From Neorhodopirellula pilleata (lineage in GTDB: Bacteria > Planctomycetota > Planctomycetia > Pirellulales > Pirellulaceae), in the NCBI RefSeq assembly GCF_007859915.1, contig NZ_SJPM01000006.1, forward strand, positions 186,001-250,000: a stretch of DNA of 64,000 nucleotides, in the 5' to 3' direction. The stretch's first letter is position 1. The number at the start of each line of letters is the position of its first letter. Below, one piece after another: positions 26,102 through 34,737 of the stretch. The notes below the pieces were generated by a model, which saw nothing but the letters and a program-made list of their open reading frames with translations, searched no databases and was not told the DNA's origin. The translations under genes were made by a program, and so were the position numbers.

Positions 26102-26293
26102 CATCAACGCGGGACGCCAACCGAGAATCGATTTCGAATTCACCCGGCAACGTACCACCAGGAGAACTTCGGGGTAATTGAAATTGACTGGGAAGCCAGC
26201 GATCCAACCATCTTGATGGAAATTCGTGATATCGAGAACGAGACTCGCATTTCGAAACAGATCCGACTGAGCGAACTACGGGCGAAAGGCTAG
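26102..26293 (+). pseudogene. fragment, possibly the C-terminus of a PhoD-like phosphatase
   Basis: This plus-strand frame has no start but reads as protein: TENRFRIHPATYHQENFG, then VIEIDWEASDPTILMEIRD and ending SELRAKG-stop. The NFGVIEIDW block resembles the C-terminal strand region of some PhoD/metallophosphatase-type exported proteins. Only about 60 codons survive between the DUF1592 and DUF1080 genes. Its TAG stop is the first three bases of a palindrome (26291-26327). The identification rests on a short match from memory and is tentative. Confidence 0.4.
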
Positions 26294-26327
26294 TGCTTCA
26301 TCGAATATCAAATTCGGGGAAGCACTA
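26291..26327. repeat. palindrome TAGTGCTTC...GAAGCACTA between convergent genes
   Basis: Arms 26291-26299 and 26319-26327, with an inner CGAAT/ATTCG stem. The TAG at each outer end is the stop codon of the gene on that side (the phosphatase fragment and DUF1080). The arm resembles the outer arms at 40595-40842. It could also work as a bidirectional terminator. Confidence 0.75.
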
Positions 26328-27812
26328 ATAAGGCAGTTCACGCAGATAGATATTCTTGAAGAACAACTCACTGCCATGGTGTTGCAACTCGATTTGATCG
26401 GTGCGTGGGATCGGCATCTTGCGGGTTTTATCCCAGTAGTTTTCTAGCTTCACGCGGTCAACGATCGGCTTGCCGTTGAGCCAAATGCTGACCTTTTCAC
26501 CGACCATGCGAATGAAGAAGGAATTCCATTGGCCCGGTGGTTTATCCGCCAAGGTCGTCGGTGAATTGCGCCAACGTTGGTTGTTCCAGAGACCGCCCGA
26601 TCCCAGATTGCGACCGTTCTTGTAGGCGGCGACCCAGTCCTCCGGCGTCTGCGGTGCATCGGCATCTGATTTGGTTCGTGCGTCCCACGGATCCCAAATT
26701 TGCACCTGTGGCGTCCCGCGAAGATAGATTCCCGAATCGGCTCCGGAGGGGATTTTCCAGTCGATATACATTTCAAAGTCGCCGTAGTCGCGGTCGGTAC
26801 ACAAGCTTTGACCTTGACCGTCGTAAGTCAGCACGCCGTCACTAACGCTCCAGTGCGCGTTCATGATCTCATCGGCGATCGCTTGTGCTTGCTGCAAGGC
26901 TTCGCCGGTCAAGGCTCGTCGTTCGTTGGCGTTCTGGTGTGCTAAGCCTTTCCAGCCACTCAAGTCCTTGCCGTTGAAGAGAGCTTCAAACCCATCGGGC
27001 GGTGTATTGTCGACGCTTTCCTTAAGCAGAGGTTTCGGTGTCGCCAAGTCGGTAATTCTCAACCCACGAAACTCAACACGATCACTGTGACCGGCCAACG
27101 TCACATGGCCACTGCGGTTTGACATCGACGGGTGCTCATTCCCGTCGACCGGTCGAACGTCATCGAGAAACGCGTCGACGATCACGGCCCCGTTGAGGAT
27201 CACCATGATGTGATCCTCGACAGCGATGATGGTTTCTTGGTTCCATTGTCCGACCGGTTGAAGATAGCCGGTTTTGGCGGGAACGATGCCATAAATTGAA
27301 CCGTGGTATTGCCATGGTTTCAGCCAACTGAGTTTTCGTTTGCCACCGCCGAAGTCGGAGTCGCCTTGGTAGCGTGCGCCGTGATGATCGAGGATCTGAA
27401 TCTCCATCCCGTCGCTTGCCGCGTGACCGCCCTTGGGAACACGAATTCCGATTCCGTTGTTACCGCTCTCCTCGAGTTTGAACTCGAACTGGAAGGCAAA
27501 ATCCGAGTACTCCTTCTCGCTAACAAGATTCTTTCCGCCTTTTTGACAGACCAGAACCCCGTCCTGGGCGACGTAACCTTGGGTATCGCCGGTCCAGCCC
27601 GACAAGTCCGTTCCATTGAACATCTCTTGCCAGAGACCGAGTTGATTGAGAATTTCAAGCGGACGTTCGCCCGCAATCAAGTTTGGGTCAGGCTTGGGTT
27701 CGTTCGCTTTGCCGTTTTGCTGTGCTTGAGTACTGCTGGTAGTGGCCGCCGAGAACACCAAGGTGATCACAACGGAAAGCAGAAACAAGTCGGGGAAAAT
27801 CAAACGCTTCAT
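26325..27812 (-). CDS. exported two-domain DUF1080 (3-keto-disaccharide hydrolase-like) protein
   Basis: A signal peptide (FPDLFLLSVVITLVFSAAT) is followed by two copies of the DUF1080/LamG-like domain. The first starts GLWQEMFNGTDLSGWTGDTQGY and contains GIGIRVPKGGHAASDGMEIQILD; the second starts GFEALFNGKDLSGWKG and contains SGIYLRGTPQVQIWDPW. Related proteins hydrolyse 3-keto-glycosides or bind glycans outside the cytoplasm, and the family is abundant in planctomycetes. ATG 27812 is used; the codon before it is TTG. The stop codon is supplied by a repeat arm. Confidence 0.88.
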   Translation of the reverse strand: MKRLIFPDLFLLSVVITLVFSAATTSSTQAQQNGKANEPKPDPNLIAGERPLEILNQLGLWQEMFNGTDLSGWTGDTQGYVAQDGVLVCQKGGKNLVSEKEYSDFAFQFEFKLEESGNNGIGIRVPKGGHAASDGMEIQILDHHGARYQGDSDFGGGKRKLSWLKPWQYHGSIYGIVPAKTGYLQPVGQWNQETIIAVEDHIMVILNGAVIVDAFLDDVRPVDGNEHPSMSNRSGHVTLAGHSDRVEFRGLRITDLATPKPLLKESVDNTPPDGFEALFNGKDLSGWKGLAHQNANERRALTGEALQQAQAIADEIMNAHWSVSDGVLTYDGQGQSLCTDRDYGDFEMYIDWKIPSGADSGIYLRGTPQVQIWDPWDARTKSDADAPQTPEDWVAAYKNGRNLGSGGLWNNQRWRNSPTTLADKPPGQWNSFFIRMVGEKVSIWLNGKPIVDRVKLENYWDKTRKMPIPRTDQIELQHHGSELFFKNIYLRELPY

Positions 27813-27838
27813 CAAATTTTCTCGCTAGTGGGTTCGGC

Positions 27839-27903
27839 ATTCTTAACGTGGCGTCGACTTTCAGTCGACGTTGCTGGGGTTGGCGACTGAAAGTCGCCAC
27901 TAC
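27839..27903. repeat. palindromic repeat family B, copy 1
   Basis: A core of 53 bases (27848-27900) from GTGGCGTCGACTTTCAGTC to GACTGAAAGTCGCCAC, preceded by ATTCTTAAC. The same core and prefix recur at 54402-54463, differing only in the loop. It lies between the DUF1080 and sulfatase genes. Confidence 0.9.
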
Positions 27904-27910
27904 GGAAAGT

Positions 27911-29299
27911 TCATTCGGTCGTATTGCGACAATCGCGATGCATCGCCAAGGCTTTAACTTGCATCGTTTTCAGTTGGCTCAGATTGCTCTGGCTTAGGTC
28001 GTGTTGTTCGTTGGGATCGACCGACAAATTGAACATGTATTCGGTTCCCGAAGGCTCCTGGACATACTTCCAATCACCCGACCGCACGGCGGTCCAATTG
28101 CCACGACCGAGTTCTTGGTGTTTTCCGGTTTCCCAGAAAAGCGTCCGTGTCGGAAGTGGCGAGCCATTGAGCACGTGCTCCGTCAGATCGATACCGTCTT
28201 GTGGTCCTGATGGCAGCTTGGCACCGGTGATACGACACAGCGTCGGCGATAAATCCAAGCTGCTTGTTACCGCATTGCTGACACGTCCTGTTTGAATCTT
28301 GCCCGGCCATCGCATCAGGCACGGGACCTTGATACCGCCCTCAAACAACGTGGCTTTCTTTCCTCGCAAGGGTTCGTTGTTGCCACCATAAACCGGATCA
28401 CCACCATGATCGGTTAAGAAAACCACGAGCGTGTCGTTGCTCAGTCCCGTCGTTTCGAGTGTCCGCATAACTCGTCCCACACCGTCGTCTAACGATACGA
28501 CCATCGCGGCGAATTCACGGCGGATCTTGTCGCTGATCTCGCCGGTTCGCTTGAGATCAGATGCTTGGGGCTGCATCAAATTGACTGTCGTCTGATCCGC
28601 CGGACTCCAACCTTTGCCGAAATGGGGCGCGTTGTAGGCCAAGTACAGAAAGAACGGTGATTCGGATTCGGCGTTCCTTTGCAGGTACGCGACCGCCTCG
28701 TCGGTGATCAATTCCGTCGCATAACCGACCTTGGATACGTGCCGGGTGTTCTCGTACCAGTCGGGAATGATCCCATAGGTCATTGTAAAATAATCGATGC
28801 AGCCGCCGGTGTGCCCTTTAAACAATTGGAAGCCGTGATGGACGGGCAAGAACTCTTCCGATCCGTGTCCCAAATGCCATTTGCCGATTAACGCGGTTTG
28901 ATAACCAACGTCTTTCAACGAGGATACGAACGTCGCTTCTTGAGGTTGTAACCCTCGTGACTTGTCACTGTCGGACATGAACATCAGCGCCCCGAGAAGA
29001 GAATCGGCGGAGCGAGACGGGTTGCGACCCGTCAACAGGCCGTATCGCGAAGGAGTGCAGATGGAAGAAGCCGAATACCAGTTCGTCATCTTCAAGCCTT
29101 CGGCGGCGATCCGATCGATTGAAGGTGTTGGTATCTCACTGCCGTAGCAGCCGACATCACCGACGCCCTGGTCGTCGGTGAAAATCAACACGATGTTGGG
29201 GCGGGAATCTGCGGCGGCAGCATTGGATCGGCATAGGCACACCGCCGAGAATGATAGCAGCGACAACAGGAAGGCTGTTGTAATGCGTGAAAAAGTCAT
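27911..29299 (-). CDS. exported sulfatase (formylglycine type)
   Basis: 462 residues. A signal peptide (AFLLSLLSFSAVCLC) leads to the sulfatase start RPNIVLIFTDDQGVGDVGCYG with the metal-binding aspartates, and the formylglycine motif CTPSRYGLLTGR, whose Cys is oxidised by a maturase not encoded here. Further conserved blocks are IGKWHLGH and FLTDHGGDPVYGGNNEPLRGKKATLFEGGIKVP. It hydrolyses sulfate esters, probably of algal polysaccharides. It is probably cotranscribed with the DUF1080 gene, with repeat 27839-27903 between them. Confidence 0.93.
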   Translation of the reverse strand: MTFSRITTAFLLSLLSFSAVCLCRSNAAAADSRPNIVLIFTDDQGVGDVGCYGSEIPTPSIDRIAAEGLKMTNWYSASSICTPSRYGLLTGRNPSRSADSLLGALMFMSDSDKSRGLQPQEATFVSSLKDVGYQTALIGKWHLGHGSEEFLPVHHGFQLFKGHTGGCIDYFTMTYGIIPDWYENTRHVSKVGYATELITDEAVAYLQRNAESESPFFLYLAYNAPHFGKGWSPADQTTVNLMQPQASDLKRTGEISDKIRREFAAMVVSLDDGVGRVMRTLETTGLSNDTLVVFLTDHGGDPVYGGNNEPLRGKKATLFEGGIKVPCLMRWPGKIQTGRVSNAVTSSLDLSPTLCRITGAKLPSGPQDGIDLTEHVLNGSPLPTRTLFWETGKHQELGRGNWTAVRSGDWKYVQEPSGTEYMFNLSVDPNEQHDLSQSNLSQLKTMQVKALAMHRDCRNTTE

Positions 29300-29401
29300 G
29301 GCGGGATAGGCGGGATCAGCGAGGCGGGAGTGAGCAAGCAGGCCGCCATTCTACACCGATCGGTGCCACTCAAGGTGGCCGGCTGGCAAAGAAATCAGGG
29401 C

Positions 29402-29875
29402 TTAAACGGAGGGGGCAAACCCATCACGATCGATCATGAACAGTCGATCGTCAGCCTTTCGCAATCGCCGGCTCACTTCACGTCCCAAGTTCATCATGAT
29501 GATCGCATACTCTTCCGCGTTCTCTCGATAGAGCTTGCCCAGCGTCGATCGTGCCACCTCGATCGCTTCGCAATCTGTTCGTGCCACCACTGACGCCGAT
29601 CGTGAACAAAAATCGATCAGCGACATTTCACCGAAGCAATCACCGACGCCCATCACCCCGAGCGTCACCGATTGGTCCCCTCGCATCCGGATCACCTCGG
29701 CGGCACCGGAAACCATGACGTAGAGCGACTCACCCGGATCACCTTCCCGAAAGAAGAATTCTCCTTGGGCGACCATTCGTTGCACCGATCGTTCTTGGAT
29801 CCACTGCAAAGTTGCCGCCCTCAACCCACCGAAGGCGGGAATCTTTCGAAACCACTGGATCTGCGATTCGACCAT
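29402..29875 (-). CDS. cyclic-nucleotide-binding domain protein
   Basis: About 157 residues that are one Crp-like cNMP domain: FFREGDPGESLYVMVSGAAEVIR, then GVGDCFGEMSLIDFCSRSASVVARTDCEAIEV with the phosphate-binding cassette region. No helix-turn-helix follows, so it is not a transcription factor. It may sense cAMP or cGMP, or bind no nucleotide. A MscS channel is encoded divergently 88 bases away, and channel plus cNMP protein may be linked functionally. GTG 29902 is the longer alternative start. Confidence 0.82.
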   Translation of the reverse strand: MVESQIQWFRKIPAFGGLRAATLQWIQERSVQRMVAQGEFFFREGDPGESLYVMVSGAAEVIRMRGDQSVTLGVMGVGDCFGEMSLIDFCSRSASVVARTDCEAIEVARSTLGKLYRENAEEYAIIMMNLGREVSRRLRKADDRLFMIDRDGFAPSV

Positions 29876-29963
29876 CTGAATTGTCTCGACTCGTGAGAAC
29901 ACCGGGCCCCTTTCTCAAACAACATCCTAACATATTACGATCCTCTCCTACTTTCTTGCCAAA

Positions 29964-30884
29964 TTGACCGCCCGAATCAGCGGGTATTTGGCGAACCGAC
30001 GTGTCGAAAACACGTTGTTACGACAAGTGATCGCGAACGTGTTCGCGGTGATGGTTTTCATCATCGGCTTTTATATCGCCTTGCGAGTTTCCGGTTTGAC
30101 ACGGCTTGCCGTCACCCTGCTCGGTGGCACGGGCTTGGTGGGTCTCGCTCTTGGATTTGCTTTCCGTGATATCGCCGAAAACTACCTTTCGAGCATCTTG
30201 ATTTCGATCAACCATCCGTTTCGCGTGGGAGACTTGATCGAAGTCGACGGTGCCAAGGGATTCGTTCGAAAGGTCACCACCCGCGGCACGGTATTGAACA
30301 CACTCGAGGGCAATCAAATTCAAATCCCCAATAGCACCGTCTACAAGTCCAAAATTTTGAATTTCACCGCCACACCATTGCTGCGATTAACGTTCGCTGT
30401 AGGCATCGGGTTTGAAGACGCGATCTCCGATGCCCAAGAGCTCATCATGCAAACGTTGCTCAAACATGAGGCCGTAATCAAGGACCCCGCTCCGCTGGTC
30501 TTGGTCGATGCGTTGGGCGCGGCGACGGTGAACTTGAAAACTTATTACTGGATCGATCAGTCCACGCATTCGGGATTGAAAGTCAGCAGCAGTGTCATAC
30601 GTCAGGTCAAGGAAACGCTAGCCGAAGCGGGAGTCAGCATGCCCGATGAAGCCCGAGAGTTGGTGTTCCCCCACGGCGTGCCGGCTCGGATGATCGAGGA
30701 CTCAAACGCTCCGATCGCCAAACCCGAAGAGGTTTCGTCGCCGAAAGCTCAAGTCATTTCGAACCGATCCAAGGATAAAACAATGACTCAAGGCGAAGGC
30801 AACCTGAGCAACGAACAAGACGAAGTCATGCGAGTCACCGGAGGCGACGCCACGATCGCCGGTGGCGAGAATCTGATCGAGTAA
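29964..30884 (+). CDS. mechanosensitive channel, MscS family, shortened N-terminus
   Basis: The pore helix and beta domain are clear: LAVTLLGGTGLVGLALGFAFRD, then AENYLSSILISINHPFRVGDLIEVDGAKGFV and QIQIPNSTVYKSKILNFT. The pore helix is Gly/Ala-rich as in MscS. The C-terminus ends in a polar tail. Only one TM precedes the pore helix; the frame is closed by TAA at 29928, and the residues before TTG 29964 (SYFLAKLTARISGYL) look like the end of a lost helix. The N-terminal sensor helices are probably deleted, so the channel may be non-functional or minimal. Confidence 0.82.
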   Translation: MTARISGYLANRRVENTLLRQVIANVFAVMVFIIGFYIALRVSGLTRLAVTLLGGTGLVGLALGFAFRDIAENYLSSILISINHPFRVGDLIEVDGAKGFVRKVTTRGTVLNTLEGNQIQIPNSTVYKSKILNFTATPLLRLTFAVGIGFEDAISDAQELIMQTLLKHEAVIKDPAPLVLVDALGAATVNLKTYYWIDQSTHSGLKVSSSVIRQVKETLAEAGVSMPDEARELVFPHGVPARMIEDSNAPIAKPEEVSSPKAQVISNRSKDKTMTQGEGNLSNEQDEVMRVTGGDATIAGGENLIE

Positions 30885-31046
30885 CTGAGCAGCCAATCGA
30901 ACTGCTACTCTGCCGAGTGACAGAAGAAAAAGTACCCGATGCGGTAGAAAAACAATCGCCGCTCGCCTTCCCGAAAGGGAGAACTTGATCGGGTATACTG
31001 TGAGCATTTCAACAACTTCATTCCGAAACGTTTCTGAAGATCGGCC

Positions 31047-31580
31047 ATGTCAGCCCTCGCACGCTATCAACCGCTTTACACCGTTAATGACTACATGCAG
31101 TGGAAGGGTGATTGGGAACTTTGGGCGGGCCACCCCGTGTCGATGAGCCCCAGCCCTTTCGGACGACATCAAGCGATCCTAACCAAGATCGCTAGTCTGC
31201 TAGTCAATGCCGTCGAGAACGCGAATTGCGCCGCAACAGTGATCGCCGAAATCGACTGGGTCGTCGACCCGACGACGGTTGTTCGGCCTGACGTCTTGGT
31301 GGTTTGTGGGGAATCTCCCGAACGTCACGTTGAGCAGGCTCCCGCACTGACGGTCGAAGTGATATCGGCAACCTCGATCGAACGCGATAGGATTTACAAA
31401 CGAGAACTGTATCGAGACAAGGGCGTCGGAAACTACCTGATCGTTGATCATGAAAAACGAACGATCATACTTCATCGTCAATCCAACCGATGGGCCGAAG
31501 AAACGATCGAACAGATTTTGGATCTAACCATCTGCGAAGATTGTCGGTTGAGTATCGATCTCAGCAGAATATTCCAGTGA
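31047..31580 (+). CDS. Uma2 family protein (DUF820, PD-(D/E)XK-like)
   Basis: 177 residues with the Uma2 layout: an N-terminal WELWAGHPVSMSPSPFGRHQ, a central IDWVVDPTTVVRPDVLVVCGE with the D of the nuclease fold, and LTVEVISATSIERDRIYKRELYRDKGVGNYLIVDHEKR with the E and K positions. The restriction-endonuclease-like fold suggests DNA cleavage, but the biological role is not settled; families like this are expanded in planctomycetes and cyanobacteria. Confidence 0.9.
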   Translation: MSALARYQPLYTVNDYMQWKGDWELWAGHPVSMSPSPFGRHQAILTKIASLLVNAVENANCAATVIAEIDWVVDPTTVVRPDVLVVCGESPERHVEQAPALTVEVISATSIERDRIYKRELYRDKGVGNYLIVDHEKRTIILHRQSNRWAEETIEQILDLTICEDCRLSIDLSRIFQ

Positions 31581-31689
31581 ACAACGAGCGAGCGAGGTGC
31601 ACGAGGTCTGGGTCAACACTCAAGTGCTCCACGCCCGGTCGAATTCGATTAGAATCGAGGCGTGGAAAATTTGTTTCGCCGGAAGTGGG

Positions 31690-32358
31690 ATGATGCTCGA
31701 AGAATTTGAATTAACGTCGCTGATGTCGCGGCCGGATTTGCCTCGCATTGCCGCAACGATCAACGCAACGCTGGAGGCGGAACGACAGCGCCGACAACGT
31801 TTTCGGGCCGATCTGACGCCTAGCGTCAAGGCGGAATTCATCGCTGGCCAAATGGTAATGCATTCGCCAGCTAAGGCGAAGCATTTGCGGGTGACCGATA
31901 ACTTGGTGAGTTTGCTTCGGCACTATGTCATTGCGAATCAAAGTGGCGAAGTTTTCACAGAAAAAGCGTTGATTTGTTTGACCCGCAACGATTACGAACC
32001 CGACGTGTGCTTTTTTAATGCGGAAAAGGCGGCCACGTTCGATGGAGATACGATGGAGTTCCCCGCGCCGGATTTCATCGTCGAGGTTCTATCGGATTCA
32101 ACGGCCCATCGTGATCGAGGCGTCAAATTCGATGACTACGCTTTGCACGGCGTGAAGGAATACTGGATCATCGACTGCGATGCGGAATCGGTGGAACAGT
32201 ACATCCTCCCCAACGGCCGAACGAACTATGACTTGGCTCACAAACTCACCGAGGGTCCGATCGAATCGATCGTCGTTTCCGGATTTCGAATCCCCGTAAT
32301 CGCGTTGTTCGATACACAGGAAAACCAGCAGGCTTTGCGAAGTATTCTTGAAGCTTGA
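31690..32358 (+). CDS. Uma2 family protein (DUF820), second copy
   Basis: About 222 residues from ATG 31690; the upstream frame is not needed. The core reads FIAGQMVMHSPAKAKHLRVTDNL, NDYEPDVCFFNAEKAATFDGDTMEFPAPDFIVEVLSDSTAHRDRGVKFDDYALHGVKEYWIIDCD, so the PD...(D/E)xK elements are present. It differs clearly from the first copy at 31047, so this is not a recent tandem duplicate. Its 3' end overlaps the opposite-strand membrane-protein ORF. Confidence 0.9.
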   Translation: MMLEEFELTSLMSRPDLPRIAATINATLEAERQRRQRFRADLTPSVKAEFIAGQMVMHSPAKAKHLRVTDNLVSLLRHYVIANQSGEVFTEKALICLTRNDYEPDVCFFNAEKAATFDGDTMEFPAPDFIVEVLSDSTAHRDRGVKFDDYALHGVKEYWIIDCDAESVEQYILPNGRTNYDLAHKLTEGPIESIVVSGFRIPVIALFDTQENQQALRSILEA

Positions 32359-32704
32359 CGTTTGAATATCCGAGCGAGCCACCAAGGTGCTTGGGGTCGA
32401 TCAGAAAATCCGCGATGCGTCCTCGATCGCGTGAGAAAGGCGGGAGGTACTGGACCGCTGAGATGGCTCCCAAAACGGCGAAGACCAACAGCCAAGTCGC
32501 AGAAAACGCAGGCGATTGGATGGCTCCAAATCCCGCATAGACGCCCAAAGCGAGGAGTGTCGAACCGCCGACCAACTCCGCCCCCAGCACGCTGCCGATC
32601 AAAATTTTCAGGGCGACTTCCGACCGGCTCATCGCTCGCCGATTGCGTGCTAAGATCGCGCGAGGTGTGCGGTCAGGGTTTGCCTGAAATCGGTTCGTTC
32701 CCAT
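32246..32704 (-). CDS. small membrane protein, unknown function
   Basis: About 152 residues with two hydrophobic helices (KILIGSVLGAELVGGSTLLALGVYAGF and ATWLLVFAVLGAISAVQYL; both are longer than 15 residues). It starts at ATG 32704. The tail after DPKHLGG overlaps the Uma2 gene by 113 bases on the other strand and has no recognisable pattern, so the original C-terminus may be lost. No family is recognised. Confidence 0.5.
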   Translation of the reverse strand: MGTNRFQANPDRTPRAILARNRRAMSRSEVALKILIGSVLGAELVGGSTLLALGVYAGFGAIQSPAFSATWLLVFAVLGAISAVQYLPPFSRDRGRIADFLIDPKHLGGSLGYSNVKLQEYFAKPAGFPVYRTTRLRGFEIRKRRSIRSDPR

Positions 32705-32880
32705 CGTCTTGTTCTCATGTGTTCGATTCCCCAAGACTTCAGTATTCCGAGAGGAGGTGTCTTGGCGATCGCCTGATCATGCGAATACCGTGCCGTGGCA
32801 CATTTGTAGGCTGGGTGAAGGAGGGCTTTGACGACGAACACCCGGCGAATGGATTGTGGCGATTGCTTTCGGCTTTTGGT

Positions 32881-33005
32881 TAGCGGCTGTTGATTTAATC
32901 GTAACCCGATGCGTCAGCGAGGGATTGAGCGCCATTAATTCTATTTGAAGTATCCCTCGCTCACGCGTCGGGTTTCGATGAGGATTGAATCAACAGCCCG
33001 CTAGC
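32881..33005. repeat. nested palindromic repeat, family A, copy 2
   Basis: The outer arms are TAGCGGCTGTTGATTTAATC and the complement ending AATCAACAGCCCGCTAGC. Inside are CGTAACCCGATGCGTCAGCG and TCCCTCGCTCACGCGTCGGG. It fills most of the 336-base gap between the membrane-protein ORF and the sulfatase gene; the rest of the gap (32705-32880) shows no gene. Confidence 0.93.
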
Positions 33006-33040
33006 AGCCTGCCGGGTCTTCGCTATCGCTGCGACCCAGC

Positions 33041-34534
33041 CTACTTGGTTGGTTTCTTGGCTCGCTCGATCGTCTTTTGGTATTCCCAGCGGTCGCGCCA
33101 TTGTGGGAACTTGGCTTGGTAGGCGGGTAGGTCGGTCCAAAAACGAGGACGTGGATGATCGGGGTCGACTTGGCCTTCAGGGTAATCCTCTCCCGCGACG
33201 CTCGCATCGACGGATTGATTGAATTGATCCAACCAAGCTCGCAGCCGCCGGGCTTGTTCTGGATGGCTCGAAACTTGGTTCCTTTGCTCGGCGATGTCTT
33301 CGTCGAGGTTGTACAGTTCGTCGCCTTTTTTTGTCCGAATCAGCTTCCATGGATTGTCGACCACGGCGCTTTCGGTTTTGTAGCGAAACCCGATCGGCGA
33401 TGGACGGCTTTTCTCCGGTGCAGAATATGGTGAAACGAGCAGCTCTTTCAAACTGATCCCGTCGAGGGGTTTGGTCAACGAGTCGGTCGACACGCCGATC
33501 AGGTCGAGGACGGTCGGTGCGATGTCGATCGCGCAAGCCGGATATCGACTGACCCGCCCCGGTTCGATTCGATCGGGCCAGTGCAAAACACACGGCACTC
33601 TCAAGCCGCCTTCGTAGAGTTGGCCTTTGTGGCCACGCAACGGGGCGGTCGCCGACGGTCGGATGTCGCCCAGTCCGCCGTTGTCACTGCAAAACCAGAT
33701 CAACGTCGAAGACAAGGCATCGATCTCTTGGAGCCCCCGGCGAAGCGTCCCCAAACTACGGTCCATCGCAACGAGTTCGCCGTATTGTTGAATCGATTGG
33801 GCATCCATCGATTCAACCAACTCCTTACGTCCGGGGGTATCGGCCAATGACGCGATGTCTTCGGCCGACGCTTTGAAAGGCGAATGGGGTGTTCCGTACC
33901 AAACCACCGCAAAGAAGGGTTGGTCACTGCGTTTGGATTGGCGAGCAAATTTCAAGGCTTCGTCGACGATGATTTCCGAGGAATCACCCTGGAAGCTTTC
34001 GAATTGCCCGCCTCGGCTGAGCAGCGGATCGCGATCGAAGAAATTCGTCACCGACAACCAGGTTTGGAATCCGAACTGTGCCGGTCCGTACGGGTCGTCG
34101 GCGAAGATCGGCACGCCGGGTCCGCGAAGCCCATCGAGATGCCATTTGCCGAAATGACCGGTCGCGTACCCGGCCTCGGCCATCGCGGTCGCGAGTGTGG
34201 ATTCTTGACGACGCAGCGCGTAACCGTGTTCCATCACTCCGGTTCGTTCATGCGTCCGTCCGGTCAAGACGCTCGCTCGCGTCGGAGAACAAACCGGTCC
34301 GGCGGCGTAGTAACGATCCAACCTCAAGCCATTTTCGGCGAGTGCGTCGAGATTCGGCGTCCGCAATAGTGGGTGATTGTAGTAACCCGTTTGAGCGTAC
34401 CCGAGATCATCGGCCATGACCAAGACGATATTCGGGCGGTCCTGACCGTGACCGATCGCAACGTCCCAGCAGGCGACGCAAGCGAGTAATGCGGTGAGGG
34501 CGACGAAAAAACCGGGCAGAACGGAGCGAAACAT
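33041..34534 (-). CDS. exported sulfatase (formylglycine type)
   Basis: 497 residues with signal peptide (FFVALTALLACVACWDVAIG), RPNIVLVMADDLGYAQTGYYN metal-binding start, formylglycine motif CSPTRASVLTGR, HFGKWHLDG, FCSDNGGLGD, and the C-terminal DNPWKLIRTKKGDELYNLDED block. It is only distantly similar to the sulfatase at 27911 and so probably has another substrate. It is extracytoplasmic, and the maturase must be elsewhere. Confidence 0.93.
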   Translation of the reverse strand: MFRSVLPGFFVALTALLACVACWDVAIGHGQDRPNIVLVMADDLGYAQTGYYNHPLLRTPNLDALAENGLRLDRYYAAGPVCSPTRASVLTGRTHERTGVMEHGYALRRQESTLATAMAEAGYATGHFGKWHLDGLRGPGVPIFADDPYGPAQFGFQTWLSVTNFFDRDPLLSRGGQFESFQGDSSEIIVDEALKFARQSKRSDQPFFAVVWYGTPHSPFKASAEDIASLADTPGRKELVESMDAQSIQQYGELVAMDRSLGTLRRGLQEIDALSSTLIWFCSDNGGLGDIRPSATAPLRGHKGQLYEGGLRVPCVLHWPDRIEPGRVSRYPACAIDIAPTVLDLIGVSTDSLTKPLDGISLKELLVSPYSAPEKSRPSPIGFRYKTESAVVDNPWKLIRTKKGDELYNLDEDIAEQRNQVSSHPEQARRLRAWLDQFNQSVDASVAGEDYPEGQVDPDHPRPRFWTDLPAYQAKFPQWRDRWEYQKTIERAKKPTK

Positions 34535-34737
34535 CTTGCAAGAATTCTCTTGAAGCTGGGGGGCGGCGAGTGTTTTTGGAAAGCTGGCATTGACACCCGG
34601 AATGGTGAATTCATAGGACCAACGCTTCCAACGAGAGTCAGATTGTACCGAATTATTCGATTGACCTGAATTTTCGGAAATAAACGGCCGATCAAATCAG
34701 ATGGACGACAATCTGAGTACCCCAGGACGCAAGAACG

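Noticed and set aside
32362..32883. Plus-strand Arg-rich ORF over the small membrane-protein gene
   Set aside because: It has an Arg/Pro-rich shadow composition, whereas the minus strand encodes clear hydrophobic helices.
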